Shown: one piece after another, positions 37,044-48,777 of the stretch | Numbering within the stretch: the stretch's first letter is position 1 | Layout of the letters: every line of letters starts with the position of its first letter | Source of the DNA: Zelopaecilomyces penicillatus | Taxonomy: Eukaryota; Ascomycota; Sordariomycetes; Hypocreales; Pseudodiploosporaceae | Direction of reading: 5' to 3' | NCBI GenBank assembly: GCA_005765155.1 | Contig: VCCP01000007.1 | Location: 2,249,501 to 2,313,500, forward strand | DNA length: 64,000 nt | Made by a program: the position numbers and the translations under genes | Notes under the pieces: generated by a model | Seen by the model: the letters and a program-made list of their open reading frames with translations, nothing else | Databases searched by the model: none | What the model was told of the DNA's origin: nothing

Positions 37044-38747
37044 CACGTGGGGGCTTGGCAGGCTGGCAATGGCCGTGCCGTCCAAGCCAAGATGTTTAGG
37101 GGCTTTTCTGAAGAGTCAACGACAGCAAAAAGGCTTGGCCTAGGCTCAGCGGCCTCCGCTGCGTGTGGGCTTTTGCTCGTTGCCATTGGATGCGCGTTCC
37201 GGTCCCTTTGCCAGAGAGCAAAGTGGCCAGATGCTGGCTAGGAATCTGATGAGCCCTTCCCGTCGCTTCCCGACGCCTCATCCCAGCCTTTCCCATCCAA
37301 GCTGCCCATCATCGCTGGGAATGGCGTGCGCGCTCCGAGACATATCAAGCGGCTGGAGCACGTGTTGAGGCGACAGTCGCTGCAACCCAATCCTCCCCCT
37401 GCAAGGCACGAGGATGCTCGACGATTTAAACTTTTAGGCTCCAGCTCCGAGTCGCCCCGCATTGCATGATGGGGCCTCTTTTTGGACTTGTGCTCTGGGG
37501 GCCGTGAAAAAAAAACAAAGGTCTTGGAACTCTTGGCCTTGGCGTTTTGTTTTGGACAGTTTTGGGGAGGAGGGGGGGAGGAGTGATCTGTTGTGTCAAG
37601 TGCCGAGTATGGAAGGGATCGATTCCGGCGGCAGTCAATGCCAAAACCACGTCAAACGGGCCAAGAACAAGATGAAATGGAGTGCCGCGTTTGAGATCTC
37701 CGATGCCCAGCAAGGCTTGATTCCCAAATCTGACACAGCCGAGACGACCAAAGGTTCCTCAACCATCATCCTACCTCTGTATGTTCGCTGTTTGAGATAA
37801 TACTCCGAAGAAAGCTCCACCATGGCATAGCAATCCTTCCCCCCTGTGCCTTTCTCTGCACCAACAGCTACTCTCTCTGCACAGCACGTGGGGGGGGGGG
37901 GGGGCAAGAGAAAAAGCCGGCGCAACAAGCTGAGAGAAACTAGTTGCTGGGGGCCGTCACCTTTGTTGCCAATCTTTGCCCTTGCTCTTTCTTAGGTATA
38001 TACGAGTCTTCTCGATCATCGAGAGTGACCGGGGAGCCCCCAATTGCACATCAGCCCATAGCAATGGAAACCTGGAATGGATCCAAGGACATGGCTGCAT
38101 GCAAAACGTGGAACGAGATTTCGCCCTTGTTTGAACCGGGCTCGGAGGCACGTGCTCTTACTTTTTTGCTTGAAGTCTCATACGACTCTTGGCAAAAAAC
38201 CTCCGAGCAAAAAAAGATGGGTGATGTATGTGTCAACACATGTGCTCAGTCCTATGGGTTATACTGCTCCACCGGAGAAGTCCACCGGGAGTCTCCCTAG
38301 AGGAGTAAACAACCGCCGCCCATGTGTGTTGATATCATCAATCTTACAATGTTTTGGATCTGTTTAGAAGATGTTATACAAAAATAGAAGCGGAAATGAC
38401 TTTAAGATCGACAAATCTCTTCTTCGTGTGTCTCGCCTCCCGCAGCTAGTTTTCTGCCAAGATACGCATGACGGTTTGGAAAACAAACGGTGCAGAGACA
38501 TCCGCGTCTCAAGACTCATTTTTCTGTACCCTTTTCCATCTTCAATGGGTAACAACTTTAAAAAGAAAAGCAAACGTTCTTGGCTGGATCTTAGTTCGAG
38601 ACCGTACGGGTTGTCTATCGGTGGGGGCCGGTCAGCGCCGCCCACGCCGTCGGGAAAGTCGTGTCCACCCCCCCGGGGCGAAGAAGAGAAGAGGCACGCA
38701 ACCAACCAACCAGAATGCTCAGCTTCGCCATTTCTGGAGCCCACGTG
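37044..38747. promoter_or_regulatory. Cluster of five CACGTG boxes (NUC-1/Pho4-type sites)
   Basis: Perfect CACGTG palindromes at 37044-37049, 37359-37364, 37885-37890, 38149-38154 and 38742-38747, between about 2250 and 550 bp upstream of the permease ATG. CACGTG is the binding site of the bHLH phosphate-starvation activators Pho4 (yeast) and NUC-1 (Neurospora). About 0.4 would be expected by chance in 1.7 kb; I counted roughly eight in the rest of the window. Presence is seen; regulation is inferred from the downstream gene. Confidence 0.65.
37890..37904. repeat. Poly(G) homopolymer, 15 nt
   Basis: An uninterrupted G run directly abutting, and sharing its last G with, the third CACGTG box upstream of the permease. 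Confidence 0.95.
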
Positions 38748-39296
38748 GGGTTTTCTTTCACGTTGATAGGGGATGGGGTCCCTTTTTTCGCCGTCGATGG
38801 CTTGGCCTTGGCTCGTTTTTTTACACTGACCCAACGCCACAATCCCAGACAGACCCTCTTTTTTATTGCTCCCATCGACGTTCTTCCCGGGTTAATGGGA
38901 AACACTGTATATCCATCTTTCAGTTTTTCTGGCGCTTCATGTACATTGCATCGCATGGTCGTTTCCTAACGGGCGTGACACCCCCCCCTGGCAGAGCCAG
39001 AAGACACTAGTCAGCTACTCCCTTGGAAACGGCTGATGGATGGGATGTAACTTCTAACAAAGGCCAGTATCGGGCTGAAGGGTTTCCACATTTCGGTCTA
39101 TCAAAATCCGGTTGAGAACATCTGAAAGAAGAGTGGTGGTTCCCCTTACCCACTCGATATATTGGCTACTTCATAAAAGCCCTTGGATTCCTCGCCTTCT
39201 TTTCCCCCCTCTGTCCTTGGCTATCAACCAAAAACCACCGAAGCTTCCATTCCTCTTTAGCAGATTTGCCTCAGGGCAATCACCCTCCTCGTCACA

Positions 39297-41263
39297 ATGG
39301 CTCTCGATCAGTATACCTACGTCTTTGTCATTGGCACATTCTTTGCCATGCTTGACGCTTACAACAATGGTGCAAGTAAGTTGAATCTTAGATCCCTTTT
39401 TCATGTTCCTACATGGGAACGTCTCTCATCGAAAGAAGAGTTGACTAACATTCCCTTTCCTTCTAGACGATGTGGCAAACGCTTGGGCAACCAGTGTCTC
39501 ATCTAGATCCATCACCTACCGCCAAGCCATGATCTTGGGCACAATCTTCGAGATGCTTGGCGCCATCACTGTCGGTGCTCGTACTGCCGATACCATCAAG
39601 AACGGCATCATCCCCAACGACGCCTTCCAGGGCAATGCCGGTGTTCAGATGCTCGCCTTTACATGTGCCCTGGCTGCCGCCTCGACCTGGGTCATGTGGT
39701 GCACTCGACACTCTGCTCACGTCTCCTCCACCTACTCTCTCATCTCTGCCGTCGCTGGCGTCGGCGTTGCCACTGTCGGTGCCTCCAAGGTCCAGTGGGG
39801 ATGGAACAAGGGAAAGGGTCTCGGTGCCATCTTTGCTGGTCTGGGTATGGCTCCCTGCATTGCTGGTGGGTTTGGAGCCTCCATCTTCCTGCTCATCAAG
39901 TTTGTCGTCCATGTCCGCAAGAACCCCGCCAAGTGGGCTGTTTACACTGCTCCTATCTGGTTCCTCATCGCCGGAACCGTCTGCACGCTCTCCATTGTCT
40001 ACAAGGGCTCTCCCAACCTGGGTCTCGGCAAGAAGCCCGGTTGGTATATCGCTGCTGTCACCATGGGAACCGGTGGCGGCATTTGTCTCTTGTCTGCTCT
40101 CTTCTTTGTTCCATTTGTCTACGCCAAGATCATCAACAAGGACCACACCATCAAGTGGTACAATTTCATCCAGGGTCCTTTGCTCCTCAAGCGCGCTCCT
40201 CCTGCCGATGCGAACCTTGATCATATCCCCAACTATGCTGTTGTCCAGCACGACGAGCCAATTGCCAGCCCCCAGTCTCAGCTTACAGCCTGCGAGACCG
40301 ATCTCGACAGAATTGACGGCATCGGATCTCCCGCCATGACCTCCGTCGAAGCAGAGAAGAACATGGTCATCTCCGAGACTAGACACACCACTTACAAGGA
40401 CTTGATCGCTGAGAGCGAGAAGAAGTTCAACGACAGACTCCTCAACAAGCGTGGTCCCCTTGGATGGGCGATGCGCACCCTCCGAGACAACCCTATTGGC
40501 GCTGGTGAGGTCTATGAGTTCCACAACATGAAGGTCATCGTCAAGCGTATCCCTGCCCTGATTGTTTGCGGCGCCCTCTATGGTCTCAACTACGATATCC
40601 ACGCTGCACAGACCGGTGTTGAGGGAACTCCCGAAGGTGATCGCATGAAGCGTGTCTATGACAATGCCGAGAAGTACGCCAACGAAGTTGAGCACACCTA
40701 CTCGTTTGTCCAGGTCCTCACTGCTTGCACCGCTTCCTTTGCCCACGGCGCCAACGATATCGGAAACTCCGTCGGTCCTTGGGCCGTCATCTACTCCGCC
40801 TGGTCTACTGGCAATGCCGCCGCTGCCAAGCAGCCTGTTCCTGTCTGGCAGCTCGCTGTCCTTGCCGCTACCATCTCTCTCGGTCTTATCACTTATGGCT
40901 ACAACATCATGAAGGGTACGTTACTCACAATCCCCAACCAATTACCTGAAGTCAATGCTAACCAAGTCAATAGTTATGGGCAACAAGATTACCTATCACT
41001 CCCCCAGCCGAGGCTGCTCCATGGAGATGGGTGCTGCCATCACCGTCCTCGTCTTCTCCCAATACTCTCTCCCCGTCTCTACCTCAATGTGCATTACTGG
41101 TGCCACTGTTGGTGTCGGACTCTGCAACGGAACCATCAAGGCTGTCAACTTCCAGCGAGTTGGGCTTCTGGTCATCTCCTGGATTGCCACCATCCCCATT
41201 GCCGGCACTCTTGGTGGTGTGATTATGGGTCTTTTCTTGAACTCGCCCCATTTCTCTCTTTAA
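39297..41263 (+). CDS. High-affinity phosphate permease, PHO-4/PHO89 type (PiT family), three exons
   Basis: Exons are 39297-39375, 39467-40915 and 40974-41263; introns are 91 and 58 bp. The product is 605 aa. The two inverted PiT signature repeats are present: GANDVANAW near residues 25-33 (rebuilt across intron 1) and HGANDIGNSVGP near 453-464. Each sits in one of the two membrane halves, separated by a hydrophilic loop of roughly 170 residues (PNYAVVQHDEPIAS to NMKVIVKR). This is the architecture of Neurospora PHO-4 and yeast Pho89, plasma-membrane Na+/phosphate symporters induced by phosphate limitation. Codon bias is strong (C-ending codons), as in highly expressed genes, and it creates a 415-codon open frame on the other strand. 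The CACGTG cluster upstream supports phosphate control. Confidence 0.96.
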
Positions 41264-41927
41264 GCGAGCTTTGCATTTCTTAATTTATTGAGTAGCGATT
41301 GATGTGATGATTAGACATCATACATAACATATACGTATCGGCATTGGGTACGGCGTTTATATCTCCATGTCATGGATCGATTTTGTGGTTTAATTAAAAG
41401 GCTTGTTTCTGGCCGAAATTTACAACCATTCACTGGTAGCATATGTTCCCTGTATCATTTAAGCGTGCTTGTGCCATTCATCGGGTCCTATCACTCAGTC
41501 GTACATCTCATGCTTCGGTGACATCACTTTCATTCAATGCTATATCTTGCAGTGCATGGGTCTGATCCGCTGTCCTCGCGACACCTTTGACGCAGGTTAA
41601 AAGTTTAGACATCACGAGGACCATTGTTGACCTCTCTTTAAAGTTTTGATGGCTGCGACACCGTTCTTCTTCAACTTTGCCTTCATTTACAGCTGATGTT
41701 CAGTTCAAATAATCCTCTCTTATTAACTGGTCTATCTTTGTCAATTCTACTCCTTCCCCATCGCCAGTCCTGCATCGCTACCATGGCCCCCTATTAATCA
41801 AGAATTTATTAAGTAGAATATGTGCCATTATTGCGCTGAAGTGGGCACCACAGTGACATATAAACCCTTGGCCCTCTTGGGCCATACACCTAGCACATCT
41901 GTCCTTACCGAGTAAGAAGATGATATG
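41264..41927. other. Tail-to-tail intergenic region
   Basis: 664 bp of AT-rich sequence between the convergent permease and the secreted-protein gene. It contains both 3' UTRs and no coding frame. Confidence 0.55.
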
Positions 41928-42371
41928 CTAACAGTAGCCCATATCAATATCGGCGCTATTGACCGGTCAGCTAACGATCCTGGACAATGAATGGAAATAA
42001 CTCGAGACATACCCATATTTAAAACCATTGTTACTATTGACACCACCTCGTGAACAACCTTGAACCTCTGTCCGGAGGAGTCTGACACAATCTTCATGAC
42101 CGAGGTACTTTGCCCCGGAACCTTTGGAGAAACGTGCAAAGAAAAAATTCCATTTTCTGCGACCAGGAACAGGGAAACAATTCTCAGATGCCTCTTCATA
42201 CAAATAGTCGCGACGCGCAAAGTAATCACACATGATTTTCAAGCCCTCAGCATCGTTGCTCAGAAGCTCATCTCTGTCGGATTGGGTTGATACTACTCCG
42301 CTTCCATGGCATGTCGCAGATACCATGGAGACTGATAGCAGGGCCAGAGATATAATAGCTTGGATATGCAT
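41928..42371 (-). CDS. Small secreted six-cysteine protein, two exons
   Basis: Exons are 42371-42013 and 41955-41928, with a 57-bp intron (donor GTATGT, branch GCTGAC, acceptor ATAG). The product is 128 aa: signal peptide about 1-19 (MHIQAIISLALLSVSMVSA), then a mature domain with cysteines at 21, 48, 64, 94, 105 and 128. The last exon encodes only the end, ADIDMGYC, and supplies the sixth cysteine as the C-terminal residue. Read-through without splicing would instead add a serine-rich tail with no cysteine, which supports the splice. Six cysteines, a secreted context and a terminal Gly-x-Cys are typical of small fungal secreted proteins, including effector candidates and glycan-binding Y3-like proteins. 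I cannot assign a family or role. Its promoter faces the orphan exons at 42800. Confidence 0.72.
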
Positions 42372-42799
42372 TTTCTAGGGCGAAAAAATTGGAAGAAATA
42401 AGGATGTTGGAAGTGGGTGACTGGATGTGTTAAGCTTATCAAGTTTGATAATGTTGAATTGATAGATTAAAGAGAGAAAGATGCAAGGGTTTTATACATC
42501 TATAAAATCTGTAGAAGTAACAACATCATTTTAGAGCTGATATCCTAGTCCAGCTTAATCAGGCTGTAGGCCAGAGAGAACTCAGACCATGAAAATTTAA
42601 ATCGTAGTTAGAGCATCTCAAAAGGGCGAATACTCATTGTTACAAACATTGCTCAAAATGAGCCATATTGAGTACATTATCATTATGATAAAGCTCCTGA
42701 ATCGTAACCTAAATTATAAACAAAGAACAGAGCTACCGGTCGGAAGGTTTCTAATAGGGCTGGTAATGCATGGCATTTTTGTCAGGCTGAGCGGCTTAG

Positions 42800-43405
42800 C
42801 TAGCTATATACATCACAACCATTAACAGCCTCAAGAAGAAGGTGCTTAGCAAGACAGAATTTGGTGATGCGAACCTTCTAGCCGAAGTCGAGGGCCACCA
42901 GGGAAGTCAAGAATCTCAAGAAAACAGTGATGTCTTGCAGTTCGATCCTGTTGGAGGCCTGAACGAAACAACCAGCAGCAAAGAGTGGCAATTTATGTAT
43001 ATTCGCACGGCAGAAGTCGAAGCAAAAGTCGTCGAAAAGCTCGACCTAGCTACTCAGATTCTTCAGGATCGAGGTCAACCCATTCAGGGCGATGATGAAA
43101 GTCAAGCTCTGCAAAAACGAGCAGATGCTGCAGGTTGTGTGAGTGGCAATATCTATCTCTATTCAAAACGCGATCTAATCAGAATATAGTTATCCTGCAT
43201 ATTTGGGCAAATTTCACGAGGGTCAGTGGCTTTTAAGATCAACGCATATCGATTATGCAGGGATCGATGTGACGGTGTCACAATCTTCACTCTGAAAGAA
43301 GAAACCGAGAAAGTCTGGCGAAGCCTTCCACATCTCGGAGCGTATGCTCCATCAAATCCCCGCTTTAATCTCTGGAACAGAGTACCATGGTTTAACAGAC
43401 AATAA
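42800..43405 (+). pseudogene. Two exons of a KR-processed secreted-type protein lacking an identifiable start
   Basis: The frame is open from 42800 (after an in-frame TAG) to a GTGAGT donor at 43139. A 51-bp intron (branch TCTAATC, acceptor ATATAG) joins in phase to 43190-43405, ending TAA. The joined part is about 184 residues. It has an acidic, Gln/Glu-rich pro-region and a dibasic QALQKR site followed by ADAAGC. A mature-like domain follows with four cysteines (GC, SC, LC, RC), then EKVWRSLPHLGAYAPSNPRF. KR sites before such domains are typical Kex2 cleavage points in secreted precursors. The frame has no ATG, and I found no upstream exon encoding a signal peptide in 42372-42799. An ATG-AAA-ATT run near 42590 meets a stop at once. 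Either exon 1 lies further off or the 5' end is lost. No family recognised. Confidence 0.45.
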
Positions 43406-46400
43406 AATGGTTGGAAAATCTGTTTTTGATTGAGGTGTGTTGGTGATGAGAAATATAACACTAGCAGTTTCAGTTATAGAGAAAAATCTTCTATATAACG
43501 AACAGGTAGTTTAAATACTGTGATATTTGGCGATTTCGTATGTGATGAACCAAGATATTATAATTGAGATTTATATTAGCACGAAGCTTAAGACGTACTG
43601 TAATTCACTTCGCATTACTGATCCAATACTCTCCCTGATGGCACCTCGTGTAGCCTTACCTTCTGTGTTCCTGAAGTGTCGATCGTGTAGAGGTGTTGGC
43701 TTCGATATGGTGGGTGTTGGAGGTGTGTATCTTGAGCCGCTGAATCGACCTTTGGATAGATAGCTGTATTATTGACGAATGTGTGTGTCAGGGTCGCCGA
43801 TATCTTTCCGGCAAGTTTCTCAACCATTTTATATTGCCTTTCCATAACTGTTTGCTAGTTCTTGATGGCTCTCTACAGGATCTGGATCTCAGCTATAATG
43901 TGTGCGATTGTTGTCGCTACTGTCTCTTCAATTGTAGTACGGATCGCATTTGTAATCCGCACCTGGCCCCCGATCCAGGTCTACATGTTCTCTATTACCC
44001 TGAGCTCTTCCCCATCTTCTATTGCAGCTCTTCGCACTATCTGATGTTGCGTGATGAAAGGGTCCCGCTTCTTCCTTGGACCCTTGGCTCCTGGTTTGGC
44101 GATTCCTTTAGTGCCCGCGCTCGCGCGACCGCTGCGTTGACTTGGTGTTCAGGTCTTCCACATTCCCCCCGCCGACTTCCCTTGCCAAACCTCCGTCTCC
44201 CAATACGGTATGAGTTAAGAGCTGATGGTTCACAACTTACAACCTATGGTCTACAATTAAAGGGATCACAAGGTATTACAACTAAGAACAAAAAAAGGAT
44301 AAGCATATTACAGCTTTATTTGTCGAACACCGAAACGGACTATATCACAAGAATAACCAGGCAGCTTTCATTTCACAAGCTTGTTCGCAATACACTCTCA
44401 AAATGGACTTAATACAGAGCCAACGAAACTGTTGGTGGCTCGCATAAATCCGGGATGAATCTTCTCACTGAGTATCCACCTCGCTCCAGTTTGCTCGTAT
44501 AACCCTCCAAGGGGTTTCCTATCTTTATTCACGCACCATATGTAATGGATCCGCAGAATTCAATGATAAATAGCATGCTTCAGTTATCAGCCGTTAAGAA
44601 ATGTGAGAATGACACAAGCATCATCCTCCGACGCTAGGATAGGGACCCTGGTGAAGATCCGCGTCATGATGTATTTGCATAATGGCTCACCGCGATTTTT
44701 TTTGTCCAGTTTAAGCCTCCTTTTTACACTGCAGCATGACTGCATAATGGGACGAGGCTGCCTGAATCCTCCGAGACCTGTATTCCTCGTGAACGCGATT
44801 GAAGGGCCACGTGCAATAATCCCATGCGCTGTTTCCCTGTTATGAAACAACCCCGCGTATTTGCGTTCATCTGGGGTAGAGATATGGGAAGGATGACCAA
44901 TGAGCCTAATTCTGTGGATAAATGTGCTCAAATATACGGAGGAAAACTTTTGCATTAGGTTAATGAGTCGAGCCGAGATGAAACCAGCTAATTATCCTTC
45001 CACAACGGGAATGTGTGGCTGAGAGAACCTGGTGCCATTCCCATAGCAGCATTATTGACTCATTGAACAAAAAGGGAAACCGGTGTGTTTTCTGTTAGGC
45101 CTCTCTGTCCACGACTCTCTGTCCACGAAATCCTCACCCCACTTCGCAACATGCAACTCGCTTAACTGTGTCAAACACGATTATGAGAAACTTCAGCATG
45201 CCCACCGATGCTAACACGAATCAGTGTTCGGGGTTCTAAAATGCCAAAGCTTTGCTGGCAAAAAGCGCTTTGACAGCCACAGCGGATAATGGGTGCATTA
45301 TTGTTTTTCTAGCAAAACTTCCTATCCAATTGCTCGCGGCACGGGGCGCGGAAGGGCCGGACGCCCAACCCGACAGCCGAGCCCGGCGTTGTCGAACTGT
45401 CCGAAAATTCCATCTACCGCAAATGACATCCGATTTCCCTTACGATGTCCGCCATAAGAAAAGGTTTATCGCCTAAGTTGGATGGTTGAACGAATGGATC
45501 TTCTCCATGGGTTCGGCTGCCCTGGAAGCGCTGTGGTAATATGACACCTTCCTGGCACTTAGAGAGCTCCTTTGCTGTTCCCAAATACTACCTGTGCGTA
45601 AACTACAAGCAGCTCACTCAGCAGAATTTAAAAATAAACATGTTTATAAGCTTTAAGCATTCCCGTTGCGGTATCCACTCACTCTTGGGTCCTGGAAAGA
45701 CAGTGGGGAGGGCAATGGTGGTGGACTTTGCAAATAGGGAGGGCCCGGAAGACCGCGAATAACAGGCATATTATTGGGAACCAGGATGTTCAGGAAATTT
45801 CTAGAAGCACAAATGAACGGCGGCCTATGCCTAACCGGGTCTTGCCGAGAAGGAACGGGATGCGGCTCTCCTTTCCCCCATGATTGGAATAGTATGCGCT
45901 CAGCCTTGAATTGTGAGAAAATGGCACAATATACCAAACAAACTTAGGTAAAGTACCACCGAGCGCAGTTCTTTTTGAGCATAATAAGATGCGCAAACGA
46001 GTTTTGCGTTCAATAGTCAATCCACTTTGTGACGCCCAAGTGGACTTTCATTAATTCAGCCACAGCAATGCTTTAGATGCGGTGAATGTGACTACCTGAC
46101 AACGGGAGGGTGAAGAAGAAAATGCCGAGTCTGAATGCCGAAGACGTGTATCCCATCTCCAAAACTTAAATGCCTGTGAATATTCGGTAGAGCATCTCAT
46201 GACAGCTGAGCCCTTGACGTTTGGGCCTCGGGTGGTGGTCTTCCAGTTCCGGTCGCCCCTCCCTTTTCCTATAACGGCACACAGACTCAAAGATCCGACA
46301 GCTTGTCGAAGCCCAGCTGAGGTTGCACAATGAGCATGGGCAAACGCTGCCACAGCCCCTTGGTTACTTCTAGCCCTGTGGGTAGACAGGCAGGCAGCCA

Positions 46401-47320
46401 TCCAGCCACGCAGAGAATGTGGGTGTGCGTGTGCGGGTGTGTTGGAGAATCAAGGAGTGTGTGTGTCTGTTAGGTTAGGGGTGTGTAAAGTTGGGTGCTG
46501 CAGCCTGATACCGGCATTTGGCTGTCGCATCACATGGGAAACGAGTATGCATATTCTATGCTATAACAGGTTAGGAAGTTCAACCAACGACGGTTGATAC
46601 CCGTCGCTGGGAGATCTACTAGTTGCCGCTGTGACCCTTTGCTGCACGAGAGACGTTGTTGGGACTCTTTCTAGAACAACTGACTTTGTTGGTCTTCATC
46701 TTCATAGTCCCGTTAAATACAAGTCTCAGACAGCATGAAGTCAGCGGTATTAAAAGTATAATAATAAGTAAATGTGATTGTTGGGGAAGTATGTGTGCTA
46801 AGATGCAGTTTCAGTGCCAACATGTCCAACTCTCTTCAACGATACAAGATCCAAGTCCATCTAAGCTTATACTATTCTGCATAATTTAGCATATGTGGTA
46901 CCAATTCTCTGAATGCCTTTACAAAAGCAGATGACACAATGGATCATTCCATCTCCCACAGTTGACAATCCCCAACCAAAGTTGCCCAGGTATGGATGTG
47001 AGTGGATCAGCCAGGGAGCTATATTCTTTTGACAAATGCATACCTGCCCAACATAGTTACATCACGCGGTCAATGAAACTCAACCCAGCACATAAAAGCT
47101 TAAATCAGAGTAGCATGGTATGACGACAGGGTCTTTACCTAAAGCAGCCCTGCGTTCCATTCTGGGGGGGATCTTCCCACAATGTGGTTGACAGCATGCT
47201 GTGATGCTACGATGGGACCGTTGAGCTTTGCAGTAGTCTCATGTATCTACCCGTCTATGTGTCTCATAGTGATCTTTTTTTCTTAGTTGAGCATGGACGT
47301 GAAGCTTCTACAAAGAGAGA

Positions 47321-47336
47321 GGGGGGGGGGGGGGGG
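47321..47336. repeat. Poly(G) homopolymer, 16 nt
   Basis: Uninterrupted G run preceded by a GA-rich stretch, in non-coding DNA. Confidence 0.95.
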
Positions 47337-48118
47337 CTCTTTTTGACAGGGAATGGCTTCTAGACATACACCCTGACCCTTTTCGTGTACGTACGACACT
47401 CATCAACCCACGGCGGCGGGTTGATGTTTCACCAGCTAGACGAAAGGGGTTGGAAAAAAGATGTGTAGTGTTGCACAGATATCAACCGTTAGGTTCAAGC
47501 TTGGGATACCTAAAGGCCATGTTTGTTTGCCAATGATATTTCATCTTCTCTCCGTAAAACCGCATAAGCGATCAATGAGACATTATGAGCCGGTCAACGA
47601 ACGATTCCGTGTGTCTGCGTAAGCCCTGGCATGAAAGCTTTGACTCTGGAAAACTGCCTCAGTCATAGCACTTACATATCTCAACACCCGTGCTTGAGTT
47701 ATTCATCCCTGTCAGATGCACAATGAGCTTGGAGCCTTTCGGTAACCGGCCGAGATTCACCACGTGGGATCAACGGGACACAGGGGGTAGCATCCCGTTT
47801 ATCTAAATGCAACTGAATCCAGTATCTGTTCTAGATGTAGTATCTTGATCTAAGGGAGCTACGATCGAAGAGGTGTTTGTTGGAAAGTTTGAATGTAGGG
47901 CTGATGGGCTTGAAAGAGCTGATGACGTTATGAAGTAACACAGATCTGCCTGAGGTCGATACCAAGGAACGTAAGATACACCAGGGCAGCATCTTGAATC
48001 AAAGATACCTGTCTCCCTTTCTTGTATTTTCAAAGTTGAAAAAGCAATCTCATTGCACGTTGTACTAGTTCCCAGCTCTCTTGATATCTGTTCAACTCTT
48101 ACTTACGAGACTATATCT

Positions 48119-48777
48119 TCAAGTTTTTTGGTCAACTCCCTTTTTGTTCAAACCAGGACAAGAGATGATTGGATTTTTAATCGCTATTAAAGGTAATCTT
48201 TTCATAAATCCATCACTCGATCTCTCATCGAATGATACCACATCGTAGGTGCAAACACGCTTACTCATGCAACCGTTGGTAAGAGCTCTCGGTGTCGTGC
48301 CTGAAACACGACTGAAATGCCTGTATCTATTCCTCTCGTATAATATAGTCCCCGTTCTTGTATTTAAATATTTAACTGAGAATATAGCCAAAGAGTTTAT
48401 TTCTACATGAATTTCAATTGATTTCTCTCTACAAATGATATGTCAGTCGAGTCAATGGGTGTCTTCGTCATCCTTCGGTCGAGGGTTAGGGTATACCATG
48501 CATGAGTCATGCTTCGCCCTTTGCAGTCAGGCTTATCACAGACTCAAGATTTCCCCGTGCCAGCTAATCCCCAAATCCAAAAGACGACTGGTTTATCCAC
48601 CGACGTACGTACCCCATGTTCTGTGTTCTCCAAAGCCCACCTGCTCAAAGAGGGTTGCGGATCTGCCCCCCAACTTTCCACACATACCAGTAGCGTGACA
48701 TTGCATGGCTCTGAGAGAAGGCGCAAAACATCATGCGCACTCCCGTATCCATATTGCCATCGCAAGAAGATCCCCAT
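48119..48777 (-). pseudogene. Decayed P-loop (NACHT/STAND NLR-like) fragment
   Basis: The reverse frame reads KPVVFWIWGLAGTGKS (codons ending near 48547) and then stops. The pattern VFW-hydrophobic-xGLAGTGKS is the Walker A of fungal NACHT/STAND proteins, usually followed by a sensor helix of the type STISRTVA. A ISLTAKGEA string appears shortly downstream in another frame, as expected after a frameshift. Further downstream on the same strand an open segment (48391-48119) contains RLPLIAIKNPIIS and ends GLNKKGVDQKT; this weakly resembles the AIxxxPxIxxxxLxxQ region of the same proteins. Several stops and frame changes make it non-functional. Only the P-loop is strong evidence; the rest is suggestive. 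Confidence 0.42.

Larger units (their letters stand above)
35023..39296. other. 4.3-kb gene-free region; promoter side of the phosphate permease
   Basis: No gene supported. The right half (37.0-39.3 kb) is GC-richer, with five CACGTG boxes and a 15-nt poly(G) (37890-37904), and acts as the upstream region of the permease. Pyrimidine tracts and a TATA-like GATATATTGG (about 39157) lie near the gene. Confidence 0.5.

Noticed and set aside
39499..40746. 415-codon open frame on the reverse strand
   Set aside because: It is exactly antisense to the phosphate permease exon 2 and arises from that gene's C-ending codon bias; the product is low-complexity Gly/Asp/Val-rich with no family features.
43783..44412. 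209-codon forward open frame
   Set aside because: It begins at GTG, overlaps an equally open frame on the same strand, and has erratic composition with no motif.
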